Assembly (NCBI RefSeq): GCF_025128095.1
Contig: NZ_JAHLYT010000048.1
Location: forward strand, 124,001-188,000
Length of the DNA stretch: 64,000 nucleotides
DNA from: Synechococcus sp. CS-1328
GTDB lineage: Bacteria > Cyanobacteriota > Cyanobacteriia > PCC-6307 > Cyanobiaceae
Reading direction: 5' to 3'
This document shows positions 1 to 8,576 of the stretch, piece by piece. Made by a program: the position numbers and the translations under genes. Position 1 is the first letter of the stretch. Each line of letters opens with the position of its first letter. Under the pieces are notes generated by a model that was not told the DNA's origin, ran no database searches, and was given only the letters and a program-made list of their open reading frames with translations.

Positions 1-2
1 TG

Positions 3-107
3 GTCAGCCTTCTCGCCCTCGGCCTCTATGCCCTTCTGCAGGGTGATCGGGAGAACAACGATGACGACGACAACCACGGCGGCGGTTTGATGCAACCAGT
101 GGCCTGA
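3..107 (+). CDS. C-terminal fragment of an unknown small protein (cut by window start)
   Basis: An open frame enters from the left edge and stops with TGA at 105-107. The visible 34 residues hold a short hydrophobic stretch (LLALGLYALL) followed by a polar, Asp-rich and Gly-rich tail containing ENNDDDDNHGGG. This would fit the end of a small membrane-anchored protein, but the family cannot be named from this tail. The acidic and His residues could bind metal; that is only a guess. The next gene is on the opposite strand, so this is the last gene of a rightward unit. Confidence 0.5.
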   Translation, partial: VSLLALGLYALLQGDRENNDDDDNHGGGLMQPVA

Positions 108-151
108 GATCCCAGCCCGTTCTCGGAAGCATTACTCCCAGTGGTGCCCTT

Positions 152-463
152 TCAGCCCTGCCCAAGGATGTCTGGCTTTTCGGGTTCCATCTGGGCTCGA
201 TAGGCCGCTGGAACCAGCACCAGGAACAGCCCCCACCAGAGCAGCACCCCCGAGGCCACAAGGCCGCTCAGCCACCAGCGATGCAGCAGCCACCAGCTCG
301 CCGCCACCGCCACCACTCCCGTCAGCAGGATCGACCAGGGCTGGCACCACCAGGGCTTGGTCGACCAGATGCCCGGCCCTGCCGGCGCAGGGGTCGATGG
401 GACTGGCGGCAAGCCTGAAGGCGGGTTGGACACGGTGGGTTCGGACGCGGAGGTTTCGGACAC
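152..463 (-). CDS. DUF6737-type small membrane protein
   Basis: The 103-residue product has a Ser/Thr/Pro-rich N-terminus, then the aromatic block WSTKPWWCQPWSILLTG (about residues 33-49), and two hydrophobic segments at about 45-62 and 66-90. That layout matches the cyanobacterial DUF6737 family as I remember it. The function is unknown; an integral membrane protein is likely. The start is a GTG inside a four-copy 15-bp repeat. One repeat unit just upstream carries an in-frame TAA, so translation cannot begin much earlier in this frame. A longer ORF in another frame (132-512) is low-complexity and is treated as a shadow. Confidence 0.7.
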   Translation of the reverse strand: MSETSASEPTVSNPPSGLPPVPSTPAPAGPGIWSTKPWWCQPWSILLTGVVAVAASWWLLHRWWLSGLVASGVLLWWGLFLVLVPAAYRAQMEPEKPDILGQG

Positions 464-487
464 GGAGGGTTAGGACGCGGTGGGTTC
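428..487. repeat. Four 15-bp tandem repeat units at the 5' end of the DUF6737 gene
   Basis: Four units of 15 bp (428-442, 443-457, 458-472, 473-487) share the pattern ggacRcggNgggttc. On the minus strand they encode Ser-Glu-Pro-Thr-like pentapeptides. The third unit has lost the Glu codon to a TAA stop. The GTG used as the gene start lies in this array. Confidence 0.85.
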
Positions 488-562
488 GGTCACAACCGTC
501 CTGGAGGCTCACGACCCTCCCATGGTCTCTTCATGGCCGCCCGTCAGCTCCACCCCACGCCC

Positions 563-1276
563 ATGACCACCAACGCGCCGCCTCAACCCGCCCGTTCCGG
601 CCAGGAGCCAACGCTGCCGTATGGCAGTCAGCGGCGCATCACCCTGCTCCAGCACAACGCCGGCCTCTGGGAGGGCAGCTTCATCCGGCTCGACGGCCAG
701 GGCCACGAGCTCGACCGCTTTGCCAGCCACCTGGAGGTGCAGGAACGAACGATCGGACCTGAGGACTTTGCCCTCCCCGAGATCGAGGCGGCTCTCACCA
801 ACGGCAGCAGCGGCGCGGTGCGCACGATGCGCTTCCGCGAACCCCCCTCGGAGATGCAGATCTCCCCAGATGGCCACTGGAGCCTGGGCCCGAGCCGGAT
901 CGGCCCCTGGACCTGGGTGAGCGAACTCTGTGTGGTGCTGGGCGATCGGCGCCGCCGGGTCGTGATCGAGCTCGCCGCCGATGGCCTCTCCAGCCTGGTC
1001 TATGTGAACGAGGGGCGACCGGGCCGGCAGGATCCGGTTCCACCAGCTCCGCTTCGTCTGCCGCCTCCCACCACCGTCTGGCAGGCCAACGGTCTTTCGC
1101 TGCTCCGCTGGCAGCCGGAAGCGGATGTGCAGATCGACATCCCGCTGCAACGCCAGCCCGATCAACCCCAGATGGTGGCCCTGCAGTGGCAGCCGGCCTG
1201 GGCCCGGCAAGGGGCTCGCATCGAGCGGCGTCACGATCGCTATGGGCTGCTCGAGTCGATCAGCGCCAGCGCCTGA
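563..1276 (+). CDS. DUF3598 family protein (lipocalin-like, cyanobacterial)
   Basis: The 237-residue product carries the opening seen in DUF3598 proteins: LLQHNAGLWEGSFIRLDGQG, followed by a mostly beta-strand sequence with several Trp residues (WSLGPSRIGPWTWVSE). DUF3598 proteins are related to the calycin/lipocalin fold that includes phycobiliprotein lyases, so small-ligand binding is possible, but no substrate can be named. The start at 563 (ATG) is preferred over ATG 533 because the extra ten residues are not conserved-looking. No partner gene is adjacent on this strand. Confidence 0.65.
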   Translation: MTTNAPPQPARSGQEPTLPYGSQRRITLLQHNAGLWEGSFIRLDGQGHELDRFASHLEVQERTIGPEDFALPEIEAALTNGSSGAVRTMRFREPPSEMQISPDGHWSLGPSRIGPWTWVSELCVVLGDRRRRVVIELAADGLSSLVYVNEGRPGRQDPVPPAPLRLPPPTTVWQANGLSLLRWQPEADVQIDIPLQRQPDQPQMVALQWQPAWARQGARIERRHDRYGLLESISASA

Positions 1277-1349
1277 GAATCTCAACATTGATTGCAGCTG
1301 TGAGGCCAGGTTGATCCCAGCTGTGATCGCAGCGGTTCAGCCCAGCGGT

Positions 1350-1742
1350 TCAGCCCATCTGTGCCACCACGCCCACGAAGGCCCTCACCAGCAGGGCCAC
1401 GCTGACCAGAAGGGCGATGCCGAAGCCGGGGCCACGCTTTTCCGGCGCCTGCATGTAACCCACCGCATAGGCAATCCGCGCCCCGATCCACACGAAGCCG
1501 AGGGCGCAGGCCACGCCGGCCTGATTGAGGCTCACCGCCATCCAGAAGGTGGGCAGGAAGAACACCAGCTGCTCCAGAGTGTTCTGCTGCACCCGCAGGG
1601 CGCGCTCGAAGCCCTCGGGTCCGGTGGTTGCGGGGGGCTTGACGTGGTGCTGAACCCGCGCCCGGCCCACCAGCAGGGTCGTGGCCTGGTAGAGCACCAG
1701 GGCCAGGATGGTAACCAGAGCAGGGAGGGGCGGCAGGCTCAT
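1350..1742 (-). CDS. MAPEG family membrane protein
   Basis: This 130-residue protein has four hydrophobic segments and the MAPEG hallmark sequence: RVQQNTLEQLVFFLPTFW after the first helix, followed by RIAYAVGYMQ. MAPEG members include microsomal glutathione transferases and bacterial relatives that act on lipid-like or electrophilic substrates in the membrane; the substrate here is unknown. The ATG at 1742 is chosen because the upstream extension to 1802 is polar and unlike the family. The gene stands alone on the minus strand. Confidence 0.8.
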   Translation of the reverse strand: MSLPPLPALVTILALVLYQATTLLVGRARVQHHVKPPATTGPEGFERALRVQQNTLEQLVFFLPTFWMAVSLNQAGVACALGFVWIGARIAYAVGYMQAPEKRGPGFGIALLVSVALLVRAFVGVVAQMG

Positions 1743-1838
1743 CGGAACTGGGCGGCAGAGGCCTTGGGTCTTGCGGATGCTCTCATGGCCAGCCGGTTCC
1801 ACCCCTCACCCTTGGCCAGATCCCCTGGCCTTCCTGGA

Positions 1839-3362
1839 TCAGATCAACGCCTGCTCGAAAGCCGCCTGGATGCGGGCGGTGATTGCTGCGGTCCGTTGCC
1901 GCTGGCGTCCGCCGTTGCCGGGCCCAACCGGCGCTGCGGCCGGAAGCGGCTTGCCTTGCGGTCGCAGCCGAATCGGATCGGCCACCGTGAGGCGCACCTG
2001 CCTAGCCCCGAGCCCTGGCCGGCGTGGTAGCCGGACCCCCTGCAGCCTCTGCAGTGCATCGTGGAGCAACAGAGCAGTTTCTGCGAAGCGCTCGAAGCTG
2101 GGGCGGCTGGCCACGTAGTCGCCCGACACCGCCACGAGGCCCTCCGCCAACCGCATGTGCCGCAGGGCCATGGCCGCGTCGCGGGCAAGCCAATCGGCCA
2201 GAGCGCGATCCAGGGGGGACAGATGGCGGCGGAGCGGCAGATCCTCGCGGAACTGGCGCCGCCAGCCTTCCTCCTCCAGCCGGCGGCAGCGTTCTTCGGG
2301 GGTGCCGCCGCCGCTGAGACCGAGGCGGTTTTCCGCCAAGGCCAAGGCCCGATCGAGCAGCGCCCGGATCCGCTCACCCCGGCCGGGCGAATCTGCGGTA
2401 CTCCCCTGCGCGGCAGTGGCTGGGGTCCCAGGACTGGGCTGCGGAATGAGACGTTCGTAAAACCGTTCGAGCTGCTCCAGCAGTACGTCCCCGATCGCCA
2501 GCAGCCGCGGGTAGAGCCGCAGCGCCTTGTCCGTGCTGGCCGAATGGTTCGTGCTGACCGCATGGTCTGTGCTGACCGCTTGGTTCTGGATGGCCGCGTT
2601 GTCTGGCGCTTCATCCTTTGGCCTCGTTCCGGCCCGATCGGTTGCCAGACCCACCAGCAGCTCCAGCCGCGCCAGCAGGTTCTCCAGTGCCCCCCAGTTC
2701 TGCCGGCAATAGCGGTACTGCAGGCTGATCGGCACGATCCAGACAGCCTCGCTGCGGCCGGCACGGTCCAGGTCCTGCACGCACCACACGCCCAGCTGGG
2801 CCACGCCGTTCTCCAGGGGGCCCAGCTGTTCGCCATGGCCGTTGGTCGCCCCCTCCGGTGCCACCGCAAAGGGACAGGTGCCATCCAGCACCAGGTGGCG
2901 ACTGGTGCGCAGGGCCGTCCAGTCGGGGCGACGGCCGCGCCGCAGCGAGACTCCGCCCAGGCGGGACAGCACCCAGCCCAGGCCGCGTCCGCCCCAGAGC
3001 GGCATGCCGCGGTCGTACAGGAACTGGGCATGCAACGGCAGGCGCAGATGCACACCGCTGCGGTGGGCCAGGGCCGGCAGCCCGCGGGAGAGCAGCCACA
3101 AGGCGGAGAGGGGGTCATCCACCTCCCCATGGCGGAACGCCAGGATCAAGCGCAGCTCTCCGGCCTGAAAGCGCTGGAACGCCTCCATCAGCCGCTCCCC
3201 TTCCACCAGCTCCAGCGCTTTGATCCGGGCCGGCAGCCACACGAACCAGCGGAAGCGCAACAGCAGCGGCAGCAGGCCGTGCAGCAGACGCACCATCGCC
3301 AGGTTCAGCCGGGGTGGGATCGGTTCCAGTCCCTGGCCGGTGCGTTCAGGCATGGGCGTCAC
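1839..3362 (-). CDS. 1-acyl-sn-glycerol-3-phosphate acyltransferase-like (PlsC fold)
   Basis: The 507-residue protein has the PlsC-type HX4D catalytic motif (H78 and D83 in FRHGEVDDP) and the later APEGATNG block that matches the substrate-binding PEG motif. The family transfers acyl groups from acyl-ACP or acyl-CoA to lysophospholipids or related acceptors at the membrane. It is about twice the length of housekeeping PlsC; the C-terminal half is an extra Arg-rich, helical domain I cannot name. Between them lies a low-complexity linker encoded by an 18-bp tandem repeat (AVSTDHAVSTNH). Its start overlaps the stop of the upstream hydrolase gene by 4 bp, so the two are probably co-translated. 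Confidence 0.75.
   Translation of the reverse strand: MTPMPERTGQGLEPIPPRLNLAMVRLLHGLLPLLLRFRWFVWLPARIKALELVEGERLMEAFQRFQAGELRLILAFRHGEVDDPLSALWLLSRGLPALAHRSGVHLRLPLHAQFLYDRGMPLWGGRGLGWVLSRLGGVSLRRGRRPDWTALRTSRHLVLDGTCPFAVAPEGATNGHGEQLGPLENGVAQLGVWCVQDLDRAGRSEAVWIVPISLQYRYCRQNWGALENLLARLELLVGLATDRAGTRPKDEAPDNAAIQNQAVSTDHAVSTNHSASTDKALRLYPRLLAIGDVLLEQLERFYERLIPQPSPGTPATAAQGSTADSPGRGERIRALLDRALALAENRLGLSGGGTPEERCRRLEEEGWRRQFREDLPLRRHLSPLDRALADWLARDAAMALRHMRLAEGLVAVSGDYVASRPSFERFAETALLLHDALQRLQGVRLPRRPGLGARQVRLTVADPIRLRPQGKPLPAAAPVGPGNGGRQRQRTAAITARIQAAFEQALI
2529..2582. repeat. Three 18-bp tandem repeat units inside the acyltransferase gene
   Basis: Units at 2529-2546, 2547-2564 and 2565-2582 share the core gtgctgRccgMWtg; a fourth, worn unit follows to about 2600. 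The period is a multiple of three, so the reading frame is kept. The encoded hexapeptide repeat lies in the linker between the acyltransferase domain and the C-terminal extension. Confidence 0.85.
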
Positions 3363-4312
3363 GGCGATCCCGCTGGCGTCGCCAGCAACGCCTCGATCCA
3401 GCTCCGCAGGTCGGCCAGAGCCTCCTGGCGATCCAGATCGTCGAAGAGTTCGTGGTAGCTGGCCGGGTAGAAGCGCCAGGTCTTGCTGCCTTCCGGCACC
3501 GCTGTGAAAAACCGTTCGGCCCCTGCCGGCGGAGTCACCCCATCGGCGCCGCTCTGCAGCACCAGCACCGGCAGGGTGAGATCGGGGGCCTGCTCCTGAA
3601 GATGCCGCGCCACCGCCAGGAATTCCGTGGCCAGCCGCGCTGAGCAGCGGCTGTGGCGGTAGGAGTCGCGGCGATAGGCCTCCAGGCGAACCGGATCCCG
3701 GCAGGCCAGCTCCAGGGGAAAGCCGGTGGAGAGGCTGAAGGCCGGCCAGATCCGCGACAGCACCCGCGCACAGAGCAGCCGCCAGGGCGCCACGCCGGTC
3801 TCTCCGACGGCAGGATTGGACACCACCACGCCCACAATCGGCGGACTGGCTCCTGCCCCAACCGAAGCAAGGGCGGCATCGAGCACCAGCGTCCCCCCAA
3901 GGCTGTGGCCGATCAGCAGACAGGGCAGCCCCGGGCAGGCCGCGGCCACCTCGCCGGCAAGGAAGTGATCCAGACAGAGGCGGTAATCGGTCCAGGAACC
4001 CACCAGCCCCCGGGGCCCCTCGGAACGGCCATGGCCCGGCAGATCAAAGGCGAACACCTCCAGCCCCAGCCCCACCAGCTCCTGAGCGAGTTCCGCAAAC
4101 GGGCCGCTGTGGCCGCCGATGCCGTGCACCAGCACCACCGTCGCCCGCGGCGGCGGCGCCCCGCTCCAGCGTTGCCGATAAAGACGCAGGCCTACGGGCG
4201 CCAGGCTGGTGGCGGTGGTCCACCAGCCCTCCTGCCAGCGCACCCCAGCGTCCGGGGCAGAGCCCGGGTCCGGCATGTCCTGTGGGGAGAGGGATCGGGA
4301 CGGCTGGGGCAT
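3359..4312 (-). CDS. Alpha/beta hydrolase (lysophospholipase/monoacylglycerol lipase type)
   Basis: The 317-residue protein shows a full hydrolase triad: nucleophile S137 in GHSLGG, D257 in LQSGADG and H287 in ASYHELF. An oxyanion-hole segment VHGIGGHSG sits near residue 62. The Ser/Asp/His spacing and the sequence FDLPGHGRSEGPRG match serine hydrolases of the monoglyceride-lipase/lysophospholipase group (Hydrolase_4). It overlaps the downstream PlsC-like acyltransferase by 4 bp. A deacylase and an acyltransferase together suggest membrane-lipid acyl remodelling; this role is inferred from context only. Confidence 0.8.
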   Translation of the reverse strand: MPQPSRSLSPQDMPDPGSAPDAGVRWQEGWWTTATSLAPVGLRLYRQRWSGAPPPRATVVLVHGIGGHSGPFAELAQELVGLGLEVFAFDLPGHGRSEGPRGLVGSWTDYRLCLDHFLAGEVAAACPGLPCLLIGHSLGGTLVLDAALASVGAGASPPIVGVVVSNPAVGETGVAPWRLLCARVLSRIWPAFSLSTGFPLELACRDPVRLEAYRRDSYRHSRCSARLATEFLAVARHLQEQAPDLTLPVLVLQSGADGVTPPAGAERFFTAVPEGSKTWRFYPASYHELFDDLDRQEALADLRSWIEALLATPAGSP

Positions 4313-4360
4313 CCGTCTGGCCGGTGAGGGGACTCGTCCATCATCAGGAGGTGATTCTGC

Positions 4361-5248
4361 TCAGAATCGTTGTGCAGCTCCACCAGCACTCAGGGCTGCA
4401 GCCAGCCGCGTGAACAAATCGGTGTAGTGGCGATGGCCGCCGGCGAAGTGGTCGTGGAGGGTCAGCGGATCGGCGGGATCGCTGATCCCCTCCCCCAGAC
4501 CGGGCCGCCCCACCTCGCCGTGGCTGCTGTCCACGAACAGCACCACGTTGTCGGTGCCGAACTGGCGGCCGAGATCCTGAACCAGCCTCAGGAAGCCCCG
4601 ATCACTGCCGCCCCGCAGCCGTTCGCCACAGCCGGGCTTGGTCGGCTGGGAGGTCACCGTGTCGCCGACGCCCACCAGCTGCGGCAGCCTGGCCGGATCG
4701 AAGCCCTCCTGCGCCAGCCGCAGCAGATCCGCATGGCGGCGGTGGGCCGTGCGCACGTGGCGATTGAGCAACACCAGCACGCCGGCCTTTCTTGAGCGCA
4801 CCGCTCAGCATGAACTGGAAATCGGTGGTGCCGGCATCGCTCGCCTGGCCGGGCCTGAGCAGTTCGCGGCCGCCTCCTGCTCGAGCAGACCCTCCATGAG
4901 GGCGGCCATGGCCTTCTGCAGCCGGCCCCACAGATCCGGTTCTGCCGCGAAATGCGGGAAGAGGGTGTTGATGTTCAGGCAGGGGAGACCTGGTTGTCCA
5001 GCACGGTGGTCAGGTCCTCGCGCAGCCGGATCGGCAGACGCTCGAGAAAGCTGAGTTCGGCATCGCCCACGGCTGCTTCGCCGCTGGGATTCATGCCGCG
5101 GCGACCGCCGTGCTCGCCGTTGGTCAGCACGGCAAAGCTCCCTTCGATCGCCTTGCAGGCCCGCAGATAGGAAGGATCAACCCTGCAGCAGCTGGTCATG
5201 GTCGCCGCTGAAACCGGTGCTGCTGAGCAGGGAGATTGCCAATCGCCA
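4361..5248 (-). pseudogene. stpA: Broken glucosylglycerol-3-phosphate phosphatase (stpA/ggpP)
   Basis: Reading right to left on the minus strand, StpA-like sequence is scattered over three frames. LTNGEHGGRRGMNPSGEAAV lies near 5130. LNINTLFPHFAAEPDLWGRL lies near 4950. TTDFQFMLSGALK lies near 4815, and VLVLLNRHVRTAHRRHADLL begins near 4780. The last piece runs through DNVVLFVDSSHGEV to a normal-looking end at 4361. Upstream, HDQLL is followed almost at once by VDPSYLRAC, in another frame, so the stretch that should carry the catalytic DLDGV-type motif appears deleted. The intact enzyme dephosphorylates glucosylglycerol phosphate, the last step of compatible-solute synthesis. Four or more lesions make a sequencing error unlikely. 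The family call is from memory of StpA sequences. Confidence 0.75.
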
Positions 5249-5286
5249 CGGGCTGGGATCCTGCCTCCATCATCGGGGCCCGCTGC

Positions 5287-5553
5287 TCAGACCCAGCGCT
5301 TGCCATGGAGCTGAGCCATGGCTGATTCCGCGGCCCGCAGCTCGCGTTCGGTCTCCATCCAGCTCTCATTGCCGATCGGCAGGAGCTCCACCTGCTCGGC
5401 CAGCTGAGCGTGCAGCACCTCCAGCCGCTCCCGCAGGGCGGTCAGCCGCGAACGAGAGCGCAGGGTAGGCATCTGCAGCGTGGTGGCACGGGCAGGGGCC
5501 ACGGGATACGCAACCGAGAGGCTCGATGGATGGGAGGGCGGTGGGATGTCCAT
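5287..5553 (-). CDS. Small hypothetical protein with helical C-terminus
   Basis: The frame encodes up to 88 residues from ATG 5553; an alternative ATG at 5472 gives 61. The C-terminal part (LTALRERLEVLHAQLAEQVE and ELRAAESAMAQLHGKR) is strongly amphipathic and would form a short coiled coil. I do not recognise a family. It lies between the stpA pseudogene and the divergent mscS gene. It may be real because the helical part is regular, but the N-terminus is uncertain. Confidence 0.4.
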   Translation of the reverse strand: MDIPPPSHPSSLSVAYPVAPARATTLQMPTLRSRSRLTALRERLEVLHAQLAEQVELLPIGNESWMETERELRAAESAMAQLHGKRWV

Positions 5554-5787
5554 GGGGACCTGTTGCGGAGAACAAGCGACTCGGTCCGGCTGAAGACCCC
5601 ACTGGCACGGCTTCACCGATCCAGCAGGCTCCGGACTGTGACACGTCCAAGGCTGTCCCATCCGCTCCAGCCCTGGAAGGCGATCTTAATAATTAGTTTG
5701 GATTTGGCCTGGTCGCAGGGGTGGGATGGTGGCTGCAGATCCTGGGCTAGGTGTCAGCACCGGGCATCGACCTCTGAAGAGAACGGC

Positions 5788-7542
5788 ATGGCTCCAACCC
5801 GTCGCGCTTCTCCATGGCGATGCCTCCAGAGATGCCACAAGCGAGGCCGCCAGCGGCTGCGTCGGTTTCTGGTCCCCATCGTTCTGGCGGCCTGGTTGGC
5901 GATCACGGCCGGAGTGGGGGGGCTTCAGGGGGTTGGCGCCACATCGCTCTGGCCGAGTCCTGCCGAATCCAAAGCACCGGCAGCGACGGAAACGGCAGGG
6001 GCGCTGACCAATGCCGCCTCCCTGGCGGCGGGGCCCGAGCCGGTGGAACTGGACGGCCGCTCCCTGTTCCGCGTCTGGTCGTCGAACGAGTTCAGTGCCG
6101 AGCAACGGGTGGAGCCGGTCAACCGCATCCTCCAGCAGGCGGTGCTCTCCCGTCGCCCCGTGCAGCTCACGATCCGGGAGCGCAACAACCTGCCGGTGCT
6201 CTCCCTTGATGGCCAGGTTCTGCTCACCGTGACCCGGCGCGATGCCCCCGATGGGCTGGATCCGTTCACGCAGGCCGAGCGCTGGAAGGCGGAGCTGGAG
6301 CAGGCGATTGAGCAGGGCCGCCGGGAGCGTCAACCGGATCACGTACGCCGCAGTCTGGCGCTGGCGGCAGGTTGGCTGTTGCTGGCCTGGCTGGGACAGC
6401 TCGCTCTGGGCTGGCTGGCCCGGAACCTGGCCCACAGGCATCGTGAGCCGGCCAGTGAGGATCCGGCGCGGCTGATGCGGGTTGAGGGCCTGCACTTCCT
6501 GATGCGCAGTGGGGTGCTGGCCTTGAAGATCGGCCTCTGGATCGCCGCCATTGCCTTGGCCGCCCAACCGTTTCCCGCCGCCCGGATCGGTTTTCATCGC
6601 GTCGTCACCGCATTGAGCGACAGCCTCGCCTCCCCTTTTCTGCCGTTGGGAGAACGCAGCTACTCCGTTCTGGATGTGGTGGTGCTGCTGGGGTTGTTTG
6701 TGCTGCTCACCCGCCTGGTCGGGGTCCTGCAGGGGCTGTTGCGCAGTCGGGTACTGCGCTACACGGGCATCAACGTGGGAGCCCAGGAGGCGGTGGCCTT
6801 CGTGGTGCGCTACGGCCTGTTGTTCATCGGCACCCTGGTGCTGCTGCAGCTCTGGGGGCTGGATCTGTCCTCGCTCACCCTGTTCGCCGGTGTGCTGGGC
6901 GTGGGCGTGGGCCTCGGCCTGCAGGGCATCACCAAGAATTTTGTGAGCGGTCTGGTGATCATCTTCGAGCAGCCGATCCGGGTGGGGGATTTCGTGGAGA
7001 TCGGCGATCTGCAAGGCACCGTGCAGCGGGTGAATCTGCGCAGCACCGAAGTGCTCACCCTGGATCGGATTGCCATCATCGTGCCCAATTCCGAATTCCT
7101 CGAATCCCGGGTGGTGAACTGGAGCCACGGCTCCACCACCTCCCGCCTGCAGGTGCCGCTGGGGGTGGCCTACGGCAGCGATCCACAAGAGGTACGCCAA
7201 GCCCTGTGCGAAGCCTGCGCTGACGTTGACGGCATCCTCAGGGAACCGGAACCGCAGGTGTTCTTCAAGGGCTTCGGTGACAATGCTCTCAACTTCAAGT
7301 TGCTGATCTGGATCAATCAGCCACTTCGCCAGTACGAAATCATCAGTGCCCTGAACTACCGCATCGAAGCTGTCCTGCGGCACTACGGCATCACGATCCC
7401 CTTCCCCCAACGCACCCTTCATCTCGGTGAAGCTGCCTTGCAGTTACAGCTGCCGCCGGAGCTCAGCCGAGCTCTGCAGGAACGGATTTCAGAGGTTGAG
7501 ATCAAACCTGGCGCCCCCGCCACGGATCGGCCGCCCAGTTGA
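5788..7542 (+). CDS. Small-conductance mechanosensitive channel (MscS family)
   Basis: The 584-residue protein starts with a basic leader and hydrophobic segment (probable signal or first helix, about residues 27-48). It then has several membrane helices and the MscS pore and beta domain: GVLGVGVGLGLQGITKNFVS, then FEQPIRVGDFVEIGDLQGTV and VPNSEFLESRVVNW. These are diagnostic for the channel that opens on hypo-osmotic shock in the inner membrane. ATG 5788 is preceded by GAAGAG, a plausible ribosome binding site, and by an AT-rich patch at 5685-5700 that could hold a promoter. The longer frame from 5410 runs antisense over the previous ORF and is not believed. A second, decayed mscS follows directly. 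Confidence 0.9.
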   Translation: MAPTRRASPWRCLQRCHKRGRQRLRRFLVPIVLAAWLAITAGVGGLQGVGATSLWPSPAESKAPAATETAGALTNAASLAAGPEPVELDGRSLFRVWSSNEFSAEQRVEPVNRILQQAVLSRRPVQLTIRERNNLPVLSLDGQVLLTVTRRDAPDGLDPFTQAERWKAELEQAIEQGRRERQPDHVRRSLALAAGWLLLAWLGQLALGWLARNLAHRHREPASEDPARLMRVEGLHFLMRSGVLALKIGLWIAAIALAAQPFPAARIGFHRVVTALSDSLASPFLPLGERSYSVLDVVVLLGLFVLLTRLVGVLQGLLRSRVLRYTGINVGAQEAVAFVVRYGLLFIGTLVLLQLWGLDLSSLTLFAGVLGVGVGLGLQGITKNFVSGLVIIFEQPIRVGDFVEIGDLQGTVQRVNLRSTEVLTLDRIAIIVPNSEFLESRVVNWSHGSTTSRLQVPLGVAYGSDPQEVRQALCEACADVDGILREPEPQVFFKGFGDNALNFKLLIWINQPLRQYEIISALNYRIEAVLRHYGITIPFPQRTLHLGEAALQLQLPPELSRALQERISEVEIKPGAPATDRPPS

Positions 7543-8576
7543 TTGATTCAGGGGATTGATCCAGTGGAAGAATCCACAGGAGGGATCAACAACACGGTTA
7601 ACAACACGGTGGCGATGGCTTTGCTCACCGCTCTGGGCGGCATGGCCCTGGGGTTTGTTGTGGTCTGGCTGGCGGCGCGCCTGCACAAGCGCTGGGTGAT
7701 GCGACTGGTCGGGCGTACCAGCAGCAGCCGCACTGACGACATGCTGGCCAGCCTGGTGTTGAGCACGGTCACACCGCTGGCCTATCTGGAGGTGGCGTTC
7801 TGGGGGCGGCAGAGCCTGGTGTCTCAGCTGCAGTCTCTGGCCACTGGTACTGGTGCCTGGCTCGACAGGGTCGTGGAGGCGGTTTTCAGTTGGTCGCGAT
7901 CGTGTTGGTGGTGCGGCTGGTGAACAGCAGCCTGCTGCTGTTGTTGGGTCGGTCGCTGCGGCGGTTCGGCAAGGACAAGCAGATCGCCACCCTGCAGGGT
8001 CTGGCCCCGATGCTCCGCACGCTGTTCTGGTTGCTCGGGGGCCTGGCCCTGAAGGGGCCGGTGTCAAACTTCATCCATGACCTCACGATCCTGCTGGATC
8101 AACCCTTCGAGATCGGGCAGGTGTCCAGGTCGGCGACCACTGGGCCTCGGTGGAGCGGGTGGGCATCCGTTCCTCCAGTCTGGGCAGCCTCGGTGGCGGG
8201 CGCATCGTGATCAGCAACGAGGATCTGCTCAGCCAGACGATCCGCAAGTTCGGCGATCTGCCCCGACGCCGCCTGGTACACCACCTCCGCGTGGAAGACC
8301 AGACGCCGCTGGAGAAGGTGCGCCGGATTCCGCTGCCACTTCGTGCAGTTGGCCAGCAGCGCGCTGGAGTTTGAGTCCGTGTTTTTTGTCCCCAGTGGCG
8401 ATGATCTGCTTGCCCTCAATCTTCAGGAAGAAGTGAGCCTGCAGATCATGGAACAATTTCAACGCGAAGCCATTGCCTTTGCCTATTCCACTCAGACACT
8501 CTTTCTCGAGGGTGGTCCAACTCCTCCGGAAAAGCCTCCTGTCAATTCTCCTTTGGTCATGTCATCGCCGGCCTGA
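7543..8576 (+). pseudogene. Decayed second mscS-family channel gene
   Basis: Four fragments in different frames together spell an MscS protein. The first covers 7543-7900 (RWVMRLVGRTSSSRTDDMLA). The second covers 7890-8128 (LVNSSLLLLLGRSLRRFGKD, then LKGPVSNFIHDLTILLDQPF). The third covers 8125-8335 (GDHWASVERVGIRSSSLGSL). The fourth covers 8335-8576 (LEFESVFFVPSGDDLLALN). Besides the frameshifts, the sequence jumps from LFWLLGG straight to LALKGPVSNF. The pore-lining helix that should lie between (about 25-30 residues) is missing. The fragments lie immediately after the intact mscS. Confidence 0.8.

Noticed and set aside
5686-7422. 578-codon frame opposite mscS
   Set aside because: Antisense to an intact MscS; sequence is low-complexity His/Gln/Gly without motifs.
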